DNA of 39,901 nt from NCBI GenBank assembly GCA_003151775.1, contig PLYK01000132.1, positions 24,343-64,243 on the forward strand, written 5' to 3'. Under the pieces are notes generated by a model, which was not told where the DNA came from, did not search any database, and was given only the letters and a program-made list of their open reading frames with translations. Positions within the stretch are counted from its first letter, which is position 1, and each line of letters starts with the position of its first letter. The stretch is from Geobacter sp. Lineage in GTDB: Bacteria; Desulfobacterota; Desulfuromonadia; Geobacterales; Pseudopelobacteraceae. Positions 16,810-22,846 of the stretch are shown in pieces. The translations under genes were made by a program, and so were the position numbers.

Positions 16810-17739
16810 CTACGTCAATGCAAGGCAATCTCCGATATCTGCATTCAATGCGTCAACAAACCGCTCTTGCTCGGCACAGCCCAACCGGCAGTAGAGCGAC
16901 AGCGCCTTCAGTGAGGGTGGGACCGCCGTGATGAATTCGTGCAGCCGCCGGCTGTTTCCCCGTTTTTTCAAGACCTTCACCATGGAATCATGTGCCGCTT
17001 CCGGAGAGAGGGAACAGAAATGCTCACGACAGGCCTGATACATGCGGGCATTGGAGACATTCGGTACAGCGCCGAAATGCGTTTTGACAATCTGTTCATA
17101 CTCACTACTTCTCAGGGAATCAAAGATCACCGCTGGTTGCGCCGCATGCTTCAACGATACAGGGACGCGGACGGTACGAATAGTGTTGCGGTCGGTGAGG
17201 ACCAAGAGGCCGATATCCTCTCCCACCGCTCTTGCCACCTTTTCCGCTTGCGAGGCGGACGTTATCACGTTAATCTTGTCGAAGACCTGCCGGTAGGCAG
17301 CTACCTGGCGGGACAGGCGCTCCATGCTGTCATAGGCGGACTTGATTTCGTACACTGTGCTGGTCCCATTGAGAAGCACCGTGTCCGCTTTGCAGTTCCC
17401 GGCGCGGAACTCCGTCAGCATGCAGGTAGTGGTAAGCGAATGCACCCCGAGCAGGATTTTCTGGGCGATGACGTTCTTGTATATGTATTCGTTCCGGTAC
17501 GACCGGAACATGAGCGCATAGACCTGGTCGAAGAACTCCCGCAAGGGGATTGCCGGATCAAGAACATGCACGAAGGCAGCTTCCCTGAGAATGGCCGCCG
17601 CCATGGACGAACGGCCCGTCGCGGCAAGCTCTTTTATGACAGTTGTCGAAAAGAGCCGCGCCAGGGTTGGCCCGTGAAACGATGATGATTTTAGTGTTGT
17701 TCTGTTCATATATTCAGAATAGCTCATCCAGCCATGCAA
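16810..17739 (-). CDS. sce7726 family protein, PD-(D/E)XK nuclease-like
   Basis: First gene of the ten-gene run, matching the sce7726 family by recognition of its pattern. The central region contains a nuclease-like signature: Asp119 in NCKADTVLL, then Glu131 and Lys133 in VYEIKSAYD, with an upstream Glu in RNEYIYKNVI. This is the D...ExK pattern of PD-(D/E)XK enzymes, which cleave nucleic acids. The helix after ExK (RLSRQVAAYRQVFDKINVIT) fits restriction-like folds. Start choice is uncertain: ATGs at 17739, 17727 and 17709 are in frame and none has a strong Shine-Dalgarno. A good promoter lies about 200 bases upstream. Nuclease activity is a prediction from the motif only. Confidence 0.75.
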   Translation of the reverse strand: MHGWMSYSEYMNRTTLKSSSFHGPTLARLFSTTVIKELAATGRSSMAAAILREAAFVHVLDPAIPLREFFDQVYALMFRSYRNEYIYKNVIAQKILLGVHSLTTTCMLTEFRAGNCKADTVLLNGTSTVYEIKSAYDSMERLSRQVAAYRQVFDKINVITSASQAEKVARAVGEDIGLLVLTDRNTIRTVRVPVSLKHAAQPAVIFDSLRSSEYEQIVKTHFGAVPNVSNARMYQACREHFCSLSPEAAHDSMVKVLKKRGNSRRLHEFITAVPPSLKALSLYCRLGCAEQERFVDALNADIGDCLALT

Positions 17740-17936
17740 TTCCAGCGGCTTCGGTCATTTTGCACGTTTTCTCAAAACAAAAAAACCACCCCATCAGCCC
17801 AAAGCTGACACGAGCGGCCTTCTCCCTACTCAAAATGGCCCCACCAGCGTGAAACCATCTTCATCCTCCCTTAACTGCACCGCGTTTTTAGCGCCACGAT
17901 CATGGAAAATATTGAAACCAATCGCAATAATGCGCA

Positions 17937-17964
17937 GTTATACTCTTATTGTTCTTAATGTCAA
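17937..17964 (-). promoter_or_regulatory. Promoter for the sce7726-to-liv gene run
   Basis: On the minus strand a perfect -35 TTGACA (17959-17964) and -10 TATAAC (17937-17942) are 16 bases apart, within the 341-base gap between the sce7726-like gene and the selenoprotein gene. Transcription would begin near 17930, giving a leader of about 190-220 nt. Apart from this promoter and the hairpin at 18012-18036, I see nothing definite in the gap. Confidence 0.6.
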
Positions 17965-18011
17965 CAGGTAGGCGAGTATCTCTTCCTTCTTGGTAATATC
18001 CTTACACTGAG

Positions 18012-18036
18012 ATTTTGCAGACAGCGTCTGCAAAAT
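18012..18036. terminator. Hairpin after the selenoprotein gene, possible terminator
   Basis: A perfect 11-bp inverted repeat (ATTTTGCAGAC, loop AGC, then its complement) lies 45 bases beyond the stop of the selenoprotein gene. A/T-rich stem ends could serve as part of a bidirectional terminator. There is no long U-tract outside the stem, so the call is tentative. Confidence 0.45.
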
Positions 18037-18080
18037 TGGATTCAACGGAAAGACGGGCAGTGCCTGGAATATCTTTTCCG

Positions 18081-18335
18081 TTATTCAACTTCAATCTCCG
18101 CCAGCATATCCAAGGCAAAATTCTTGGCCCTGCCGCCGGGTGCGATCGCGCCGTAGGCGATCGCCTCACGGAGTTCAGCGTCCGTGGCGCCATAGGACTT
18201 CGCGGCCGCGAAGTGCTTCTTCAGTCAGGTGGGGCACCCCACGGCGATGGCGCACCCCACGCGGATCAGTTCGCGCGTGCGGCCGTCCAGCACCTCTTCA
18301 TACTCGTAGTCGAGAAACTTCTTGCGGATTTTCAT
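18081..18335 (-). CDS. AhpD-like (CMD family) selenoprotein with in-frame UGA
   Basis: An 84-residue carboxymuconolactone decarboxylase/AhpD-family protein whose frame is interrupted only by TGA at 18225-18227 (codon 37). Reading it as selenocysteine gives VGCPTULKKHF, that is Cys34-x-x-Sec37-x-x-x-His41. This matches the catalytic CxxC-x3-H pattern of AhpD, with Sec in place of the second Cys. Family-typical sequence continues smoothly after the codon (SYGATDAELREAIAYGAIAPGG) to a TAA at 18081. A strong AAGGAGG precedes the ATG, and a SECIS-like hairpin follows the UGA at suitable spacing. AhpD-like selenoproteins are known in Geobacter-type bacteria. The likely role is thiol/selenol redox or peroxide defence in the cytoplasm. 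It follows glnE by 55 bases. Annotation software would split or miss it. Confidence 0.88.
18198..18227 (-). promoter_or_regulatory. Bacterial SECIS-like element and UGA Sec codon
   Basis: UGA occupies 18225-18227. After 17 nt (which include the 5' arm) comes the apical loop GGCC (18204-18207), closed by the six-pair stem CUUCGC/GCGAAG (18208-18213 and 18198-18203). Bacterial SECIS elements place a short loop, with G in its first two positions, about 16-37 nt after the UGA, and this hairpin meets both criteria. It would bind SelB. Confidence 0.8.
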
Positions 18336-18355
18336 GTTTTTCCCCTCCTTTCATC

Positions 18356-18391
18356 AGGGACTCGGAATTAACTGATATACTCCGAGTCCCT
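18356..18391 (-). promoter_or_regulatory. Hairpin between glnE and the selenoprotein gene
   Basis: A perfect 11-bp inverted repeat (AGGGACTCGGA, 18356-18366 and 18381-18391) starts at the last base of the glnE stop codon and ends just before the AAGGAGG of the selenoprotein gene. No U-tract follows, so it is more likely an mRNA-processing, stability or attenuating structure than a full terminator. Confidence 0.55.
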
Positions 18392-21300
18392 CACGCCGAT
18401 TCCCCCAGTATCCTGGCGTAACAGTCGCGGATTCTGCCGGTCGTTTCTTCGTAATCAGTGATCAACGCAGCGCCTGGGTTCTTCAGCGCAGGATCATAGC
18501 CCAAGTGCCGGGCCAGTTTGTTCATGTAGCTTTTCGATCCGGCAAGGTCGTTTACCGAGTAGTCGTGGATGATGCGCAGGCGGTTTTCCAGCCTGCGCAG
18601 AAACGTAAATCCTAAGAGCAGCGCCTCGGCGTTGTTTTCCGGCAAAAGCCCCAAGGCGCCGATCTCCTTGAGGGCCACGATGGTGCTGGTGGTTCGCAAC
18701 TCGGGATAGCTGCAACCGTACTTGAGCTGAAGATACTGGGTAACGAATTCCACATCTACGATCCCGCCCCGGCCGGTCTTGATATTGTATCTGCCGCTCT
18801 TTTCCCGCGCCAGTTCGTTCTCCATGCGCATCCGCAACCGATGGATCTCGTGACGCCCTTTGTCGTCAATCGAGGTGCCATAGACCGTATGACGGATCAC
18901 GTCGTGCAGTTGGAAGCCCAGCCTCTCATCCCCCAGCACCACCCGGGCCTTGGTAAGCGCCTGACGTTCCCATATCTGCGCCTCCTTGCGGTGATACTCA
19001 AGGAACGAATCAAGAGAGGTAACCAGCGGGCCTGCGTTGCCCGACGGCCGCAGGCGGGTGTCGATCTTGTAGACATACCCCTCACGGGTCTGCATGCTCA
19101 AAATCGAGATGATCTTTTGGGCCAGCTTGGCAAAGTATTCATGGTTGGTGACCTGCTTCTCGCCGTTTGTGCCCCCCTGGCGGTCATAGACGAAGATAAT
19201 GTCCAGGTCGGAATGGTAGTTGAGGTCGCCTCCTCCCAGTTTACCCATGCCTATCACCGCCAGCGATGCCTCGGCATCGCTCCCCTCGAAGCGGAACATC
19301 GGGCGCCCGAAGCGTTTCAACTCCTGCACCGCCAGATGGTAAGCCGCCCCCAGGCAGGCCTCTCCCAGCACGGTCAACTGGGCGGTGGCCTCACCCTGAC
19401 CCAGCTTGCCGTGAATGTCGTTCAACCCTATGCGCAGAAATTCTTCGTTACGGTAACGCCGCAGCACGTCCAACTGATCCTCGAAATAGTCGGTTCGCTC
19501 CAGCAGGCTGTCCAATTCCATGCCCATCATTGCCCTGGGCTTGAGCGTGGAGGCATTACTGCTGACCACCAAGCTGTCCAACAGCTCCGGATGGCTGATC
19601 AGTCTCTTGGAGAGGAATTCGGACATACCGAACAGGGACACCAGCAGTTTGAGCGTCTCGCGGTTTTCGGCCAGCAGGGCATAGTAGGAGGAACGGGTGC
19701 CGATGGTGAGCAGAAAACGTTCCAGATTGGCAAGGGCCATATCGGGATCGGGCGACAGAAAGATCTCCTGCAAAAGCAGTGGAGCGATCTTTTCCAGGAT
19801 ACGGCGGCCACGCTCGGTAAGGTTGCCGCTTTCGGGGCCGCGCCGGAGCGACTGCAGGTTTTCGTAGGCGCGCTCCACGTCCTCGAAACGGCGTTCAGCC
19901 AGCATGTCCTTGACCAGATCGGGATCGGCGTTGGTATCGAGGAAAAGGAGCACACGGGGGTCCACATCCTGTTTGAGCTTCTCGTCGCGGGAATGGAACA
20001 GATTCCCGTAGATGGCCGAAACATTGCTGCGATGTTCTTCCAGCGTTTCCAGAAATCGCTCCGGGCCATTGGGGCGCAGGAAACCACAGCGCCTGGCCAG
20101 CGCCCGCAATTCTTCCTTTTTGGCGGGCAGGTTGTGGGTCTGACGCTCCTGAACCACCTGGATGCGATGCTCGACCGTCCGCAGAAAGCGGTAGGCCCCG
20201 GAGAGTTTGCGGTGGTCGTCGTCAGTGATCAGGCGCGCCGTCAGCAGGGTATCCAGCGCTTTGAGCGAATTGCGCTCCCGCAGGTTGGAGTTCTTGCCGG
20301 CATAGACCAACTGCAGGGCCTGGACGAAAAACTCGATCTCGCGTATGCCCCCCCGTCCCAACTTGAGGTTGGCCTCCCCTTCCATGGAGCGGGCCAGGGA
20401 GGCATCGATCTTCTGCTTCATGAGTTTCATATCCTCGATCAGGTTGTAATCGAGGTATTTGCGGTAGACGAACGGCTGGAGCATCTTCAGCAACCGGTTG
20501 CCCAGTTCCAGGGAACCGGCCACGGGCCTCGCCTTGAGCATGGCCGTACGCTCCCAGGACTGGCCCCACGATTCGTAGTAGATCTCCGCCGAACGCACTG
20601 AAACCGCCATATCGCCGGATTTGCCCTCCGGCCGCAGCCCCACGTCCACCCGGAAGACAAAACCATCCCCGGTAGCCAGGGAGAGGGCCTTGCTGATCAT
20701 CTCGCCCAGTTTGTTGAAAAAAACATGCAGCGAGACAACACCCTTCCTGCCGCCGGGACCGTTCTCAATCCCGCTGGTCTCGCCCCGGCCCGACTCGTAG
20801 AAGTAGATGATGTCGATGTCCGAGGAGAAGTTCAGCTCATTCCCGCCCAGTTTGCCCATGCCGATCACGGTCATCTCCGCTTCGCGAGGCCCATCTTCGC
20901 TCTCCATCAGGGGCAGGCCGAATTCCCGGACCAGGGAGCGGCGGCAGACCTCGTAGGCCACCTGCAGCGATGCGGACGCCAGGCTGGAAAGTTCTCCGGT
21001 CACCTCCTCCAGCGATGCAAGGCCGTTCAGATCGCGAGCGGCGATGCGCAGTATCTCTACCCGCTTGAAACAGCGCAATACCCGGAGCAATTCCGTGAAA
21101 TCGGTCGTATCATCCACCTGGGAACGCAGGACGGTCAGCATCTCGCCCTCCCTTCGGGCAAGATCGATGGCATTCTCCAGAAACAGCCGGCGGAATGCGG
21201 CGGGGACCTTGTAGATCAGGTTAACCAGAAACGGCGAAGAGCCGCACAGCAGAATAAACTGCCCCAGGCGCTTTCTGCGTTGCGCAACCTCTGCCAGGTC

Positions 21301-21561
21301 TTCGGGCGGGATGACCCCGGCCAGGCGTTCAAAGGCGTTGAGAGCCAAGTCGGGCACGGGGGTCAATAGCGAGCCGGCAACAATGTGGTACAGGGAATCG
21401 AGGGAAAAGAACGAGCCGATCAGGATGACGTTTTCAGCCGAGCGTTCGCCGTGGAGATAGCCGAGGGACTCCAGGAAGGCGGCCAGTTCCCGCGTACGGC
21501 CGCCATGGTCGAAAAGGCCCATGATACGGTTGAATTCCCGGAAAAACCGTTCCCCGTGCAT
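18391..21561 (-). CDS. glnE: Glutamine synthetase adenylyltransferase/deadenylylase
   Basis: Bifunctional enzyme that adds AMP to, or removes it from, glutamine synthetase in response to the PII protein, tuning nitrogen assimilation. The protein has 1056 residues. The N-terminal deadenylylase domain carries GMGKLGGNELNFSSDIDIIY. The C-terminal adenylylase domain carries GMGKLGGGDLNYHSDLDIIF. Each shows the GS...D-x-D nucleotidyltransferase signature, and GRGGIREIEFFVQ and GRGGIVDVEFVTQ follow in the matching helical domains. It begins three bases after mtnA; the Shine-Dalgarno is weak (AGGTAT), so coupling to mtnA is likely. The extreme N-terminus may be uncertain. Family assignment is secure. 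Confidence 0.95.
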   Translation of the reverse strand: MHGERFFREFNRIMGLFDHGGRTRELAAFLESLGYLHGERSAENVILIGSFFSLDSLYHIVAGSLLTPVPDLALNAFERLAGVIPPEDLAEVAQRRKRLGQFILLCGSSPFLVNLIYKVPAAFRRLFLENAIDLARREGEMLTVLRSQVDDTTDFTELLRVLRCFKRVEILRIAARDLNGLASLEEVTGELSSLASASLQVAYEVCRRSLVREFGLPLMESEDGPREAEMTVIGMGKLGGNELNFSSDIDIIYFYESGRGETSGIENGPGGRKGVVSLHVFFNKLGEMISKALSLATGDGFVFRVDVGLRPEGKSGDMAVSVRSAEIYYESWGQSWERTAMLKARPVAGSLELGNRLLKMLQPFVYRKYLDYNLIEDMKLMKQKIDASLARSMEGEANLKLGRGGIREIEFFVQALQLVYAGKNSNLRERNSLKALDTLLTARLITDDDHRKLSGAYRFLRTVEHRIQVVQERQTHNLPAKKEELRALARRCGFLRPNGPERFLETLEEHRSNVSAIYGNLFHSRDEKLKQDVDPRVLLFLDTNADPDLVKDMLAERRFEDVERAYENLQSLRRGPESGNLTERGRRILEKIAPLLLQEIFLSPDPDMALANLERFLLTIGTRSSYYALLAENRETLKLLVSLFGMSEFLSKRLISHPELLDSLVVSSNASTLKPRAMMGMELDSLLERTDYFEDQLDVLRRYRNEEFLRIGLNDIHGKLGQGEATAQLTVLGEACLGAAYHLAVQELKRFGRPMFRFEGSDAEASLAVIGMGKLGGGDLNYHSDLDIIFVYDRQGGTNGEKQVTNHEYFAKLAQKIISILSMQTREGYVYKIDTRLRPSGNAGPLVTSLDSFLEYHRKEAQIWERQALTKARVVLGDERLGFQLHDVIRHTVYGTSIDDKGRHEIHRLRMRMENELAREKSGRYNIKTGRGGIVDVEFVTQYLQLKYGCSYPELRTTSTIVALKEIGALGLLPENNAEALLLGFTFLRRLENRLRIIHDYSVNDLAGSKSYMNKLARHLGYDPALKNPGAALITDYEETTGRIRDCYARILGESA

Positions 21562-21564
21562 GGA

Positions 21565-22605
21565 TCAGATACCTGCTGCCTTCCTGAGCCCAAAGAGGTA
21601 GTCGCCGCTGACAATCCCCTTTTCGGTAATGATGGCGGTAATGTAACGGGCCGGCGTAACGTCGAAGGCCGGGTTGCGTACGCTGATCCCCGTGGGGGCG
21701 ATGGCAATCCCTTTGATATGGGTTACCTCGCACGCATGGCGCTCCTCGATGGGGATCTGGCTGCCGTCGCTCAGGGAGAGGTCCAGGGTTGAGACCGGCG
21801 CGGCCACATAGAAAGGGATATTGTTTTCTTTGGCCAGCACGGCCACCGAATAGGTGCCGATCTTGTTGGCCGTGTCGCCGTTGGCGGCGATCCGGTCGGC
21901 CCCCACCACGCAGCAGGTAATCTCGCCGCGGTTCATGAAAAAACCGGCCATGTTATCGGAGATCAGGGTGGCGGGAATCCCCTCCTTGACCAGTTCCCAG
22001 GCGGTCAGACGAGCCCCTTGCAGCCAGGGACGGGTTTCGTCGGCAAAAACCTTGATTGCCTTGCCCGCCTCGTGGGCGGCGCGAATCACCCCCAGGGCGG
22101 TGCCGTAGCCAGCGGTCGCCAGTCCTCCGGCGTTACAGTGGGTCAGGATCGTGGCCCCCTGGGGGATCAGGGTGGCCCCCCATTTGCCGATGTTGCGGCA
22201 GATGGTCAGGTCCTCCTCTTCGATACGGATGGCCTCCTTCTTGAGTACCTCGCGGATCTGATCGAGGGTCTTGCTGCGGCTGGCCTCGGCCACCCGCTTC
22301 ATCCGGTCGATGGCCCAGAACAGGTTGACCGCCGTTGGGCGTGTGCGGGCCATGACCTCGCAGACGTTCTCCAACTGACGGAAGAATGACTCATGGGTGT
22401 CGGCTATGATCCCCCGCGCTCCCAGGGCAATCCCCATAGCCGCCGCAACGCCGATGGCGGGAGCCCCCCGGATGATCATCCCCTTGATGGCCTCGGCCAC
22501 GGATTTAAAATCCTCGTAGGTGTTGTAAACCTCTTCTCCCGGCAGACGGGTCTGGTCGATCATGATAACGGCGTTGTCGCGCCACTCGATGGTGCGAAAG
22601 GACAT
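21565..22605 (-). CDS. mtnA: S-methyl-5-thioribose-1-phosphate isomerase
   Basis: Catalyses the isomerisation of 5-methylthioribose-1-phosphate to 5-methylthioribulose-1-phosphate in methionine salvage. Conserved parts are [13 protein letters not shown] near residue 50, [19 protein letters not shown] with the catalytic Cys, and [19 protein letters not shown] with the catalytic Asp. Length from the chosen start (346 residues) is typical. The start at 22605 is preferred to 22653 because AAGGAG sits six bases before it and [10 protein letters not shown] is the usual family N-terminus. The downstream glnE is three bases away. No other methionine-salvage genes are in view. Confidence 0.95.
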   Translation of the reverse strand: MSFRTIEWRDNAVIMIDQTRLPGEEVYNTYEDFKSVAEAIKGMIIRGAPAIGVAAAMGIALGARGIIADTHESFFRQLENVCEVMARTRPTAVNLFWAIDRMKRVAEASRSKTLDQIREVLKKEAIRIEEEDLTICRNIGKWGATLIPQGATILTHCNAGGLATAGYGTALGVIRAAHEAGKAIKVFADETRPWLQGARLTAWELVKEGIPATLISDNMAGFFMNRGEITCCVVGADRIAANGDTANKIGTYSVAVLAKENNIPFYVAAPVSTLDLSLSDGSQIPIEERHACEVTHIKGIAIAPTGISVRNPAFDVTPARYITAIITEKGIVSGDYLFGLRKAAGI

Positions 22606-22727
22606 GCAAAGCTCCTTGCAGTACGTTATTGAAACTGCTTGATATTGTATCACGGAGGCCCGGACTCAGGCAATCATTTCAACCGGGACGGCGCCCTTTT
22701 TCCTTGCCGCACCCCGACAGCACTGCT

Positions 22728-22792
22728 AAACTTAGTTTCCGTCCGGAAAGGGTTCGTTTCTCATCCGGGGTTTCCGGACGGACACTAAACTT
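22728..22792. repeat. Inverted repeat upstream of the helicase gene
   Basis: Arms 22728-22749 and 22771-22792 are complementary over 22 bases with three mismatches, with a core of TTTCCGGACGGA-type sequence and a 21-base spacer. It lies between the divergent mtnA and JAMM-DinG genes. It may be a dispersed repeat, a regulator-binding site or a cruciform. No ORF is involved. Confidence 0.55.
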
Positions 22793-22846
22793 GGAAAAAG
22801 ACCTGCCGCCGGCACACTGTCTGTATGAAAGAAGTCCATAATCACA

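Noticed and set aside
18002-18193. A 63-codon minus-strand frame over the end of the selenoprotein gene.
   Set aside because: It is in another frame. The family sequence runs continuously in the frame with the UGA codon, so this one is a shadow.
18225-18227. The TGA in the AhpD-like gene read as a true stop, making a pseudogene or two short genes.
   Set aside because: Conserved sequence continues on both sides, the codon falls exactly at a catalytic Cys position, and a SECIS-like hairpin with suitable spacing follows.
18841-20601. A 586-codon plus-strand frame antisense to glnE.
   Set aside because: It lies wholly inside glnE, has no recognisable domain or ribosome-binding site, and such frames are common opposite GC-rich genes.
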